NCBI GenBank assembly: GCA_037074705.1
Contig: CM073590.1
Span: 216,658,746 to 216,722,745 of the forward strand
DNA from: Zhengitettix transpicula
Lineage: Eukaryota; Arthropoda; Insecta; Orthoptera; Tetrigidae
Direction: 5' to 3'
DNA length: 64,000 nt
Positions 37,205-52,200 of this stretch are shown in pieces. Position numbers and translations under genes: made by a program. The notes beneath the pieces were generated by a model, which was given only the letters and a program-made list of their open reading frames with translations, made no database searches and was not told the DNA's origin. Positions within the stretch are counted from its first letter, which is position 1. Each line of letters starts with the position of its first letter.

Positions 37205-40200
37205 ATAATCCACATAGTGGCTACTCCCCTCTTATAGAATAGGAAAGGGATTGAAAGGGGGGATGCGGAAAATATACCAGAGAATAACGATTTTCACTGC
37301 AGGTATTTATTTTAGGGCATGAGTTATCTTCACGGTACCGATATCCGATCCCACGGGAACCTCAAGTCCTCTAACTGCGTGGTGGACAGCCGCTTCGTGC
37401 TCAAGATCACTGACTTCGGTCTTCACAGACTCAGGGGCGGTGGCGACGAATTCGACGAACAAGATTCCTACGCCTACTGGAGACGTGAGTCTAACTCTAT
37501 ACTCTAAATATTCAACTTATAGCACAGAAACTTACGTAGAACGAAAAGTAATAATATTTTATTTTTATTTATGAAAAAAAAATTATCTCCTGTAAAGTGA
37601 AGTTCTGTATCAAAATTTTGGAATATTTTAGTAAAGTATATTAATTCTATTGATAGAATGCGCTACTTATTATCGACAGACATCCGAAAAACATATTTTA
37701 TTGTATTGTGACAGTTGGGTAATGGTAACAAATGTTGTATTGTTATGTGACAGTTGGGTAATGGTAACTAATGTCAACTTTAAATTACACATATCCATGA
37801 GAATATCTATTATTATTAGAAACAAGCCTACAATCTGTATTGGGTAGAGGAAGTCGTCATTCCAACGCATATTCAAAAATACCTAAATGTGTATAGTTCA
37901 ATGTGACGACCTGTAACGCTTCTTCGCTTGTTTCCTTTATGTAGGGGAAAGAAATTTCTACAATGAACGGTGATGTGCTGCTAAGCTTCCTCTAATTTGA
38001 TTATATCTTCAGTAATTTATTGGTTTTAGTATCACGAGTAATTAATTTCACAGTGGAATACGGCGCCCTTAAAATAATGAAGTTAACTCAAAAAATAAAG
38101 GATCAAAATGTAAAAAATCTCTACCGGTCAAGATTTTAAAAGCCTGATACTTAATTCTGTTTCATGGCCGATACGGCTGAAATTCGCTTGAAAGCATTTA
38201 TTATGTTCTTGAATAAAAAATAGTTCAAGGAGCTATTGTGACAAAACTGTTAATTATTTCGTTTGCATTATGTAGGGGCCCGAGTGTTTATTCGACTCTG
38301 TTTAGCTAGAAAGAAAATAATTCTTGCATTTTAATTTCGTTATTAATTTTAAAGCACTTTTTTCCTCTAATCACATGGAGAAAGTACTTAAGCGTTAAGA
38401 ATTGAACCTTCAAAAATATTCCTACTAACTACAGTGGGAACTACGAAATTGTAATACCAAGGTTCCGTTCTACATCCCTCCTCCAGCTGTGTTGCCAGGT
38501 TGTGCACCACTGTCCCCTCACTTCTAGTTAATGCATAATGGTTACTTAATGGACTCAATATTAGCCGTCGTAACGGGAAGAATTCCTGTCCGTTGCATTA
38601 CATTTTCGAGGCGCAGACTATAGATGCCTTATTACATGCAATTATAGTAGAAATCGGGTAGTTTGGATTTAAATTGATAACACTTAAGAAATTGTTCAGT
38701 TACAGAATCGAAAATCGCTAATTTGCTAAATGATACATTAATTCATAAGTAAACTTTACAATTTCCGGGAATTTATGATGAATACCTTTAAAATAATTAC
38801 AATGGAGGTGAAAAATATTCAAAGTGGGAAACTGGGAGACAGATGCTTTACGTTTTAAATATTTTTAAATGCAGGACGTGTTTGCTGTCGAATTAACGAT
38901 TCAGTTGCATTCAGTAAGGGACGCTTAATTTCTATACACACACACACACAAAAACTAAGTGTATATCAGTTGAATGTCGTATGTATATACAAAAATATTA
39001 ATAACTATGAAACGTTCTTTCGACATATATTTCTTATAATGTCCGAGTACTACGCCACTGTTTTCATATAATACTAGGTTTATAATTATCATATTTCGCG
39101 AAAGTGGAATAAAAGCTAGGGTGCAAATTGTAAAGTTTTAAGTTTAAAATAATCTATCTGTGCTATATATGTAAACTTGTAACCTATTTGGAAATATTTG
39201 AATTAGATTAATGTAATTCTCACTGATTTATTAAAGGTTATCGGTATTCAGATGTCTATAGCGAGGTTTTGGTTATGTATTTCAAACTTCACAGTTATGT
39301 GAAGCATTTTTATGTTATATCTGATCTTATATGGTGTTGCTCCTTTTTAAGATACAACAAGAGCTTTATTAATGATTTATTCCTCGTGGCGTCCAGAAGT
39401 TCAAATATCGTAGCCATATGAAAATGAATTTAACATAAATTTCCTTTGAATTTTAATTGCTGTGGTGCATTTAATATTGAGATAAATATTATTCAAGTAA
39501 TCAATTACCTTTTCTTGAGAATAAAAATAAGAGCAGTAATAAGAAAAATTTGATCTAACCGAACGACTGACGCTTGGAAGAGTAAATAAATATGTATGTT
39601 TATTTTTGGGGACGTGAGTCCGCTTATAGGCTTGTCTCTAATAATAATAGATATTATCATGGATATATGTAATATAAAGTTGACATTTGTTACCATTACC
39701 CAACTGTCACAATACAATATGAATTATTTAAAATGGAGGAATTCTTTTTCAAAAAAATTAGTGTTTTTGAGCAAAACGTGAGTACGAAAATATAATTCTG
39801 TGGGTTCTAAGTAATTTATTTCAAGAGATCTACTTTTATGGATCCATCTGCTTACAGGGGATGAATATTTGAATGCCTTGATTTCCTAAACGTATTCCAC
39901 TTTCTTAATGCAGGATTCCTTTGGACAGCCCCTGAGCTGTTAAGAATGCTGAGTCCTCCTCCTGCAGGAACCCAGAAGGGCGATGTCTACAGCTTCGCCA
40001 TTATCGTCCACGAAATTGTTACGAGGCAGGGTCCGTTCTACGTGGCGGATGTGGACCTTTCCCCTAGAGGTAAGAAAATTTGCATGTTAAAACGTTGCAA
40101 TGACCTTTACATACTCTTATATTACTTTTTTTTTTAAAAAAAATACACTTTAGTTTTACGTGCCTGGTATGTCTCTAAAAAATAATGGTGATATATTCTT

Positions 40201-43200
40201 GACGATAAAAACTACGATATTACGCTGATCAAAAAAAACATATCTCGCAGAATTATTCAATAAATTTTATGAAGTGAGAAGAATTTATAAAGCGAATTCT
40301 CGTAACCGCCGTTTAATATTATTGTATAAACATGAAGTTATTAATTAACATAACAAATTTTTTTAGAATAAAAAATTGTTTACTAATAATATACTTTACG
40401 TTTTTAATTTACTAGTGTGCAGATATGCTATTTTGATGACTTCATACAATAAGTAATTAATCCCAGGTATGTCCTGGTATCCGAGAGATACGTTAAATAC
40501 CTGCGGAGAAGTAATAACTTTAGAATTGTGCAATAATATATTTTTTAATTTATTAAAAAATATATATTATTATGGAACTAAATATGCACAGTAACGTTAA
40601 ATATTTAAACTTTGTATTATCATGCGGGATTTCTATTAAAGTTCTTTTAAAGTAATACTATTTATGGAGACTTGTAAGTTCGATTGATAAAGTCAGTCCA
40701 TTTTGTCAGTACCGTATAAGAAGTACAGCAGATAATATTTCAGACGCCTTCTGCTCAATAACAAAATGATGGATAAGAAACCGCCAGCTCGGGTCTGAAA
40801 GGCGGTAATTAGAACGGGCTACAAAGGATTTGAATCCTTTTGTCCGACTTTCTTCGTGTAGTATTCCTCTGGATTCCTCAAGTAGATTTTACAAATCCGC
40901 GATAGAATGCTGTTACAATATTTTATTGTACATAATCCTCATCTTACATCCACAACTCCCACGACAAATTGATGTGTAAATTATACTAAAACGTAATATT
41001 TCACAGAATACTAAACTGAATTATAATTAGAACTATATTACTCGGTACCGTATTTAAAATTGTTAATATTAACGACATTAAACATTCTATATAAGTTCAT
41101 TATTTAACTAAATAACTGAGAACGTATAAAGATTCCAAATTTGGTTAAAATAAATATATTTAATTCGGTACCGACAATGGTAAGGGAATACATCAACAAT
41201 TTATGGTAGAAACATGGACCCTTAAACCATTTTTATGCCCTTTCCAAATTGTACCCAAGACAGAAATATGTTAAATTTTAAAGAGAAGCTCGTACAGTTT
41301 GCTACAGTATAGCTCTCGGGAAAGATAAATGTTCCTTTTCAGTACATAATTTATGTTGAGAAGTGAAGAACAGTGCGTATAAATGAGAAAAGTAAACCAG
41401 TCTAAGGTTCTTTAATGATCAAAAATTAGTGTATTATTAATTTTTTTCACATTCAAATTTATTAGGCATTGATAATTCCAACTTCGTGCGTTACCATTTT
41501 TGGAATTGGAATAACAAATGTAAAGCGTATAGCATTTATAAATATTTAATGTTATAGAGTTATAAAGTCCCAAATGTTAGCCACATTAATAAATTAAAAC
41601 GAGCCATGTTGGTTGTCTTCCCGACGATTAGACTGGTAATATCTTTAATAACAAACTTTTATTACATTGGCATGGAGGCTTCCTGTACTGATTTAAAATG
41701 TCGGGAATTTCTTTTAAAAAATCTGATGGGCATGATAAATAATGCATATGTATTTAATTTCTAATGCTAAGGAAGGGAAGTTAAAAATAGTCACTGTTAT
41801 CATGATGTTTTTCAATGTCATGAAAAACTTTGATAGACTTACATTGCAACGTCACAATCTAACAGATGAATCAGCCTTAATTTAATATATATATATATAG
41901 TTATATTATAGAAAATACTATTTTCGAAAAATTCTCGTTGAATATGTACTATGGAACGATCATTTGATTTATTCTAAATATCTCATGAATCCATTCTAAA
42001 AGTCGTACATAGATTATTTTAATAATTTCTGATAAATTTGTATATAACCGGAGTTAGGAGAAGTTTAGTGCATATACATACTATTCACGGCGTACGCATT
42101 GAGGATGGCGGATTACTCATCAAACTAATACTATATCGAACTGTTAATTACACTTGTGGATGAATAGGAGAAATTTCCCTCTTCAACCACAGAAAATAAT
42201 TTACTTATCAATGAAATCTTATGTAGTGACGATCGAATTCCTTTCTGCCGAAACGAAGTATATGGGGGCTTTTTTGTTGATATTTTAGAAGTACTGTCTT
42301 CTTTATAGTCATGAAAATTCTATAATGAAATAATTTGATATCTACAGATCTGCGCAGATTTCTGTTTCCGTGCAAGTTTTATACATCGGTTTAATGCGGA
42401 GGGTGGACACATTATCGGAAATGATCATCACGGGGTTGACTGGCTCGTCGCCCACTCAAATTATTTATTTCGGGCTAGTTGAATATCATCCAGATCAGAA
42501 GACCATAAAGCCTTTCGAGCCTGACCTGATTAGAGGGACTAATGGCCCACGGGCCCCATGGGATCAGCTATCAACGCTTATCGTTCTCCGACGTCCTCGG
42601 CCCCTAAACAACGCACGTTAAATTATCTGACAAAATCACACAGTGGTTTGTCTTCCGATAAAAATTACAATGAGTACTAAATATAATAATCTATAAAAAT
42701 GTATACACCTCTTAATTCAATGTAATTCTATATAACAGTGAATGAGTATTTTAAATTTATTTTGAGTTACTTAAACATTAATTAAAGATGGAGACTTATC
42801 GCCTTGTGTTCGTCGTTGCAGAAATCGTGCAGAGAGTTCGTTCAAGCCAGAAGGCAATATTTCGTCCATCTGTGGAAAGCGGCTCATGCGAAGACAGATC
42901 ACTGGAGCAGCTAATGAGGCAGTGCTGGGCTGAAGATCCTTCCGACAGACCCGACTTCAACGCGCTCAAAGTCACCATCAGAAAACTCAACAAGTAAGCA
43001 TTACTTCAATATTACCGACTGACGTAATTTCTTATTTGGTATCGAAATAATTAGAAAAAAATCACTATTATTCCTGGAACTGACTACTGTTAATCATCCT
43101 TATGTTGCAAACTAAATTAAAAATATTCCTTTCCACTCTTAAGAGGATATAGTGAACTTTTATTGAACACAGTTAGTCCTTAGAATAGTTTTTCTAGTTA

Positions 43201-46200
43201 AATATTTTTGTAACCGAGGTGGTATAAAAATATGAAAGTTAACATTTAAAGTTACAATTTCTTCACGGTGCATCCTTTTTCAAAATCGTCTTATCAACTT
43301 TTATTAGGAGAGGACTGTTAACTGTTATTTAATTGTTGAAATAGAAAACAATTATTTAATATAAAAAATAATAAATGTTATATCATCAATACAGTTTCTA
43401 TGATTTTATTAAGACTGTCTTTATTAACAATATTTTTAAGTATGATGCCCCATATTTTTAAATTAGTCAAAAGGTATATAATGTATTATTTTTCAACGCA
43501 ATTAAATATTTCTCGAGAAATCTTTGTACATCATTACCTTCTGTTTTAAAACTGAATAACTGTCTGAATTTTTCGATTTAAATTTTTCATTCAATCTTCG
43601 ATAGACATAGGAACATAGTGAGATAATATATTCAAATATATCATGATATAATAAACAAATATTAATTACATTTTACTTTACGTCTGATTTACTAATAAGT
43701 TAAATGATTAAATTAACGGCCATTATAAAAATTATTAAATGTAAACAACCTGTTGAAAGTACGTAAACGTACTGCAACGTTGTTGAGTTGAATAAATACT
43801 TCTATAAACTCCTTTCTAAAGGAATTTAATTGTGTAATTTAAACAAATATTAAATATTCAAGATTTCCAGAGACTGGAAGTTAATAGATTATTTATTACC
43901 GAAAGCATTAAATTTTATCATTGTACGAATTATGGTTCAAAGGGATTAAAATAACTTTTCATGTGCGGTAATCAATATGTTAGATTGTTTACGATGGAAT
44001 TAACTTAATATATGAATAATTGGATTCTGTACTTGTTAAATTGTATATATTGATTTCTGATACAAGAAATGTTTCGGAATATAAAGTTGATGATGGCAGT
44101 ATCAGAAAATTCTTAGAATTCAAAATGAATGGTTGAAGAATCATGCCTTTTTATTTCTTGTGATATAGGGAATTTTAATTAATAATAAGAAATTTTTACC
44201 TAGTAACCGAAAATATTTAAGTGAATTGTACTATACATTTAAATATATTCCTTGTCGTTTCATTGATCGGAATTTTATCTATTAACAGAATACTGAAAAA
44301 ATCAAATGATGTAATACGAGGTAAGTTAAACGCAACATTTAAACATAAGAGCGTAACAATTTTCGGAAACGGTGCGATCTGTGTTTCCTCTGTATGTTAC
44401 CGAAATTCTGGCAAGTCAGTACTTGCATCCTATATACATTTCGTATGATAAATCTAATATTCATATCGTCAGTAGGACTTCCTTCTTTTTAAAGATGGCT
44501 TCTTGTAATTTTGCGCTTTCCCCAGAAAAAAAAATTAGGGCTGAAATAAAATACTACAATAATGTCCAGGGAACAGCAAAAAAATATGCGATCCTTCTCT
44601 GTAATGAAATAGAAACCTTTCTAAAATGCTTCTTGTAATTTTTAATTATTATAAATTTCCAAGTAAATCACATTTACGGCTTTTTATTTCACACATCTTT
44701 ACACCTTTTATAATCTAAGAAATAGAAAATTCTGTATCACATGATATCCTATCAAGAAAATAACATGATCGTTTCTAAACATACTTGAAACTCTTTCTTG
44801 ACGTTTTAGCGCATTGGTGTCACATTGCGACATGATTAATTGGTAGTTGATAGTCTTTAATCAAACTGACCAGTGAAATTGAGATCACTTCAGCGACTAA
44901 CTTTAATTTCGCACGAAACTTCAATAAATAATAACACTTACACATGTGTTTCACGAAAGTTGGAGGCTTTACAAATAAATACTTCTGTTGATGAAGTTCA
45001 AACAGGATGCAACTCAACGCACAACATAAAGAATGATTAATGAATCTGAAATCAATTTTTGTTTATTGCACGAATAAATTTTGAAAGTTTACAGTAGCTA
45101 AAAAAAATTCGGTGACTGTAAACGAAAACGCGTTTAATTTAAATTATTTAAACAAAATTTTGCATTCAGTATGGATCGATATTTGATAAACTCGTAAGGA
45201 TTTACAATTATAATCGTTTTATCTGAAGTAATATCTAGAGCCACATCTAACACTATCTTAAATATAAGCGTCAAAATTATAAAAATCATTACTGTATAAA
45301 ATCGGTTCCGAAACTCTACGAATGCCAACTTAAAATATTTTTGCAGAATTTTTTTTAGGTGTTTAAAAGCAGATTATTAACAAAATTGACGAATCTCACA
45401 CACAAAAGCTATGTTTTGGAGGAGAAATAAATACGAATAGTCAACAAACTCAGAGTATAAAAAGAAACCACTTATTTTTCCATATTGAAGACTCGTACTA
45501 TTTCATTAATGCTCAAAGATCGCAGTACAAAGATGGAGATTATTAAGTTAATAATAAGAAATTCATGAATGTGTGGTTTCAGTTCCATGACAGAATTTTT
45601 GATACGTGAATCAATCGTAGAAATAGTAACTTAAATTTTTAATTTATAAATAATATAACATGGATTAATTTACCCCTTTGAAATATTTTTTCTCTGCTTC
45701 ATTTGTGTAATGAATGAAATGTGACTTTCATCATCCATCACTATTTGGTTATTTTAATTCTCAATCACACATTTGCTAGCTGCGATCGCCTTAAATAATT
45801 TTGAATTATTATTTGTACGATATTTTTATTTATTACGTTTAATAAATTTTATTATATTATTTTAATGTTGAGAATGATAATTTGTTTCTCTTGCTTGTCA
45901 TCAAATATTTAAAAAAGTAAATTACAGTAAAATGATGGTAACATGTGAGTGAGAGAGAACGAGAGTGAAGTAAGAAAACAGAGGCCGTGATTTTGTGATG
46001 AGTAGTCTGTGTCGTATTAATGGTAATTCATTGTTCTGTTTAGCATCATACAGCATATGTATTTACTGAAGTTTCTTCTTTGGATCCAGGTCTTAGAGAA
46101 TTACAGTCCCATCCAGAGTCTGTTTCCCTCCCTGCTATGGTATTCTCATTCACGGAAAATATTTGGCCGTAATTGCGTAGCCGATTCCCTGGTTTTATTA

Positions 46201-49200
46201 TTCAACGGCTCAATGACACTCTGTATTTCTCTGTATATCTGATTTCCTCCTCCGCCTCTCTATATCCGCTTACCTTACAACAATTCTTGAACACATTCAT
46301 CTGGTTACTGTGCCAGTTTCACTTCACTAAGTAGGAAGGTGGTGATCTGGGGGATCAATATGGGTGCATACTTCTAGAAGACATTATAATAAACATTTTC
46401 CAAAGCTCACGGACACAATGATCCCGAAATCCCGGTTCGTTCAGTGAGATATTCATTGAAGTGCGACAACGGACGTTTTTGGATACGAATAATGTGCATA
46501 TATTTCGTTATTAGAAACGAGTGAAGCAAATAGATTCACGTTGCAAGGTGATAGATCTTTTTTCTGTGTGCGCGACGTGAAACGATTGAGAGATTAGAGG
46601 GGTCCATCTGTTAAGGCAGGTCAGGGCGTACTCTGTCATTACGAACCGCAATAGAGCTCTCGGGAGTGCGTATTCACAGGCTCGCATGCGTGTAATGAAC
46701 AATCCGATACAGGGCGAACTAAAGCAGAGATCAACCCTGGAACCTGCGCTTTTCGTTGCGGCTTAACAGAGAACTTCACATCTACGGCAATAATGGATTC
46801 GCAGAGTGATGAACGTCACAGAGTTCCACTACGCAGATTATGAAAGACACCCCCGTGGACTTGGATTATGGGAATGGATGGAACCTGGTTAGAGGGCATA
46901 TATCGTCAAACATTGAAAATGACAGTAGAGAACAGTAGGGCCGAATGCTGCTTAATGCAGTTACGATAACTCGGTTCCATTCTTTTAAAAATTCTCTTTT
47001 AGAATCAAGAAACATTTTGATTAAAATGTCTTTTGTGACATGCAGAAATTCTATTAGACAAGTACCTAAATGAGGAGAAAGTACCTAAAAGAAATATCTG
47101 TATAAAACTAGTAATTCGCTTAAAGGAAAATTTAGTATGAGAACAATATTTAAATTACAAAATGATAATTTTGAAATGGGGCAGTATCAGTGCTTAGAAG
47201 TCAATTATGGTAGGCGCACACTGGTGTATGGTGCCATGTGTTGGAACCTTCATAGCTAACATAATACAGAGGGGTTGGAAAACCTTCAGAGAAGAGCTTC
47301 AAAAATTTTAATACGGTGACCCGATTACGTTAATGCATGAGGGCTGGAAGCGTTGACAAGCAGAAGGCAGAAAAATACTCTTTGTGCTATTTAATACGTG
47401 TAATAAAAATAACTGAAAGACGTTCTAGATAAGCTACTAAAGAATTTTTATGTATGTGAAGGTGATACTAAACTCAAAATTGAAGTCAGACGACGAGAGA
47501 ATGGACGGTGGTTTATTATCATTTCTAAATAGATCCCTAAGCGATTATAACAGGTTACGTGTGACACTGTTTGAGGATAATAGCTCAGTTAGATAAACTT
47601 TGGATCCTTTTATTTGATTTATGAAATTTTTTTCATCATATATTTTAAATAAAAAATATGCAATAAATAATTTATATTTGAGCGAAGTGAAGTTTTCACG
47701 AAGAGTGATTATGTATTTCATGATAATTAACAGATTATCTAACACACTCTTTTGTTTATTGTTATTCTCAATAAATTTTATACATACACATATAATTCTG
47801 CAATAATTTGTTGGAAAATTGTGCAGTTTATGAGTTATTTTTCATAATTACTGCAATAAAATATTCTACATAATGACCAATAGGTACGACATGGGACCCA
47901 TGACAACAAAAAAATACAAAAAATATAGTTTTAGTGCCTATTTAAGATTATTACATTGTGCTACTATAAAATTATTAACTACCAACGACCAAATTCTCGA
48001 TTTTGAGTAGCCTAAAAGTAATTATTTCCACACGAATCCATATAGGATTTTTTATGCATAATATATGAAAATATTGTTTATTACTTCGCTAATAGTGTTG
48101 TCTTTGTATTGGAAAATAACTGCATATAAATAGTTAATAAATTAAAATCTTTCGAAATTCGAATAAACATTGAAATAAATAGATTACTTATTTTGTAAAA
48201 ATTATATAATATATTTATTGTAACTCCGTAAATGAGAAATTTATTATAAAAAATACCTCAACTTTTTCAGTTACTTAATACAATTAAAATATTAGTGATA
48301 TGAAGCTTAATGATTTAAGAACTAAGGAGAAAAATGTACAATTAATATTCAGCCAGTTCTTATCATTTTTAACAATTGAAGTGAAAAGGTTTAGTACGTA
48401 AAAATAATGCAGAAAAAATAGCATGGAAATAATGTGGCATGTATCATTGATTCAATTTCCTCGTAGTATGATTTCATATTTTCAAATAGATATTTATATA
48501 TTAACCTGTAATTCTTTATATATATATATATATATATATATATTAACCTGTAATTCTTAATTATAATAAAAATGTTGTTCTGAACTATTTTAACTGCAGC
48601 GAAGTATAATGAACATAATAGTACCCATTTCAGTCTAATGATTCACAGAATCTAATATATAAATAATAACAAAAATAAACATTGATAAACAAAGATATTC
48701 TTTATACTCGAAAGATATTGTAATTATATTGAATTACAAGTGTGCCAATATTACCATAAAATTGAATGCGAATATTTCTAGTATTTTTCAAGTCAATTGA
48801 TTTAAACTTACGCATTTACTAAAGCATGATGAGTTACGTTTGCGACGTTTTCCGGTAGTAAATTATGGAGGGGTCACCGGACAATGGGACACATTTAAAC
48901 TTTCCTTATCATTAAACACATTAATAACCTCGTGCGCATTCACGTTGTTCAGTTGGAAGCTTCCTCATGGATGGCGTAATTACATTTGAGGTAAACTCTT
49001 TGCAGCCAAAATATGTGGCTTATCATTTCCCAGAATTTGAAGTTATGGACTCTGAAATGTTATACATTCAGCATATTTCGTTGAATATTTTAAAAAGTAT
49101 TCAAACAGAAACAAATTATGTGCCGGAATAACACAACAGTATTTTATACGAGTTCACTTAGTTACGAGTATTATTAAACAAATTTCCACCCGCCAAGCCC

Positions 49201-52200
49201 TAAAGGGAAGGGGGGGGGGAGTTTGGAATATTTAATAAATGTTTCGACAACGAGCAGCACTGGTAGTTTTAAATTCCGTATTCTTTAGATTTTGGTGCTC
49301 TTGTTCTTCTTGAACGTAATGTTGTATTATGTTTTTCTCAATAAAAGAAAACATTAGTAGACGGATTTTCCAAAACACACTTTAAGCGTGTGGAAATAAA
49401 TAAGCGGTAGGTATATTGGCATTTTGCACCTTCGGTAGGTTGGGGAAGCTACAAAACTTCAGGTCAACAAATTAACAGGGATAAACGTCACTCATTATGC
49501 TGATAATTAGCTCCAATTTTGAAAACTTTAAAATATTTCTTATGATATGTGAGAATTCAGAAATTATTTTCTGTTTGAAAAGAGATAACGAGAGTGGAAA
49601 CATCTTAGACAATCTTCTGTCACGAATGGAGCACTACGCCAACAACTTGGAAAGTCTCGTGGAAGAAAGAACAGCGGACTACCTAGAAGAGAAACGCAAA
49701 TGTGAAGAACTTCTCTATCAGCTACTTCCCAAGTAAGTAGCCCGATATATACTTCTAATTCAAATCAGAGTCTCAGAGGTAAATTTAAGATTATTGGTAT
49801 GAGATAATACATATATTATTTGATTATTGAATATTTATAATTTTTTGATGATGTATATAGACTATTTAAGATAAATTATAAATAAACAACAGCCTTTCGA
49901 AGTCAGGAAAATATATTTAATAGAAATTACATCCCTAACATGTGACTTCTTCATGTAAGACGTTTAACAAAATTTTGATAGGGTCGTTCTCCGCAAATTT
50001 TATTTCGTCATTAAAGTATTAAATAATATATATCAAAATAATTAATGCTCATACATTTCTTTCAATCAATTACAACTATATTAATTCAATTACCACGACA
50101 TACCACAACTCTTAATCTGTAAAAAAAAACACGTTAACAGTCACCAAGTATAGCAGAACGAAGTTTTTTTCCGTATCATCGCTCTTCAACATTACTAACA
50201 AATATGCTACGTTTAAAAAAGAAATTTTCTATAGCAATATTTTATTCGACGTGCTAGCACCGTGTACAAATTTATCTGTCAAAGTGAATATATATTGTAA
50301 GCCACTGGGATGCAGTTCGGAATTTCCCTCTTTCTTTTCTACGCAGACTTCGTTGAAGTTCTTTAGAGCTGAGCGAAGAGCCAGTTGAAATATTTAATGT
50401 CGTATCTTCAAGTTTAACATTTACGATCTGCTGTTTGGGGCGTTCTGACAGAAATAAAATTCTTGGGGAAGTATTAAAATGGGTCGTATTGCACACACGC
50501 TAGAATTTATATTTCACTTAGAAAATTCTAAAATTCTTTTGGGTTAATATTTTTTATGATATACTGATAACTTCAAAAGTAAAGTTATAGGGAAGCAAGA
50601 ATAATGACGATATGGCAAATAATATTTTAGAAGACAATAATTCATCAATAGTGTAGAGGACTATAGTACAATTTTTTAAATACTGTATGAGTGGAAGGCG
50701 TTGCCCAGGTTGTCATAATTGAACTCAGCGACGTACATAACCCAGGATTTGGCTCCAAACTAGTATTTTTGCGTTATTTTTATGTAAGGTCCTGCACCTC
50801 TATTCCTAATAGTACTCCTCTGCCATACCAAAAGTGTTGGAATTATACACAATGTATCTGGAGAAACGCTATCTATCTCATTGATCCAGAATAATTTTGT
50901 TTCGACGAAAATATCGGCGGTTTTAACATGTTTAAAATTTTCCACCCACTTTGGTGCTTCACCCACGGATAGAAACAACATCGGAACAAATTATATCAAT
51001 TACATCGACCCCGTAAAATATTTACTTGACGTAAGTATTGGCCGTTTTAACGTGTTTGGGTGTGTTAGACGTTTCTTACCGTCAATGTGTTCAATTTTTC
51101 CGGTTCGCAAGGAACACGTATGCAAAGTTTGGTCACAATTTCTCAACGGGTGTAGATTTGTATGCAAAACATACGCACGTATGAGCCATGTTAACCGGCA
51201 AATGTGATGTCTTGATTAAACTCAATGACATCCATAACCCCGGACTTGACACCAATATCGTTTTTTTTCGAGGTATTTTTAGGTAACGCCCTTCCATTCC
51301 ACCTCTAACTGTTCTCATCTCTCTTGCCGAAAGGGGTTGATATTATACACAAATAACATCGGGAGAAAGACTGTTAATGTCACTGACCCCAAAAAATATT
51401 TATTTGACACAAATATCGGCAGTTGAAACATGTTTGTAAATTTTCACCTTCTACCAACCCGTCCCCTGCGGATGTAGTTGTATCTTACCCACACCATGTT
51501 CGTTTCCGGTTCTAAAGGAACACGCGTAAGAAATTTGGTCGTAATTTTTCCATGCGTTTAGATTTAAATACGAAACATACTCACATACACATTCTAATAC
51601 ACATATACAGAAACACACGTACAGTCAATGTTATTCATAAGAAGATTAACTATTCTAATCTTAGCTGAATTGTAGGTAACGGTTATGTAAATTTTTAATT
51701 AAATATATTTTAAACTCACTCATGAAATTTTACAAGTTGATGTACATTTTCAAGATGAAATAATTGCATTACTTTAATTTGTATTCCTAATTCTTTGTCT
51801 TATATGTGAGTGCATTGTCCTATATATATATATATATATATGTATATAAATGTAATTTTTGTTCATGTATCGATTTTACATTAGTATATTTAACACGTTC
51901 GCTGCCATTCGGGACATCGCCGTCTTTGTAATGTTTATTTTTGAGGTGCCAGCCCCCCTCAGAACTCATATACTTTAGCTGTTTATATCTCTCCACGGCC
52001 TGTACAAACAAGTTTGAAAACTTTTGTGTTGCAAAAATTTCTTTGATTTGAAACACACAAATTTTTAAACTCGTTTCTGCAAGGCCATGTACGGATATAA
52101 ACAGTTAAAGTATATGAGTTTTGATGGCGGCGTACGTGGTAACTCACGTTAGCCCGGAAGGCAACGTTATTTATGCTACCCGTGATACCGACTGGCCTTT

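Larger units (their letters stand above)
33644..37315 (+). other. Receptor intron between exons i and j
   Basis: Holds a SINE (33735-33966), a pair of direct repeats (34045-34210, 35485-35650), a TA microsatellite (37170-37203) and an antisense retroelement fragment (37204-37275) just before exon j. Confidence 0.6.
37485..39913 (+). other. Receptor intron between exons j and k
   Basis: Most of it is one candidate element bounded by inverted repeats (37699-39720), with a MITE nested inside (38428-38624) and a short CA repeat (38938-38950). Confidence 0.6.
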
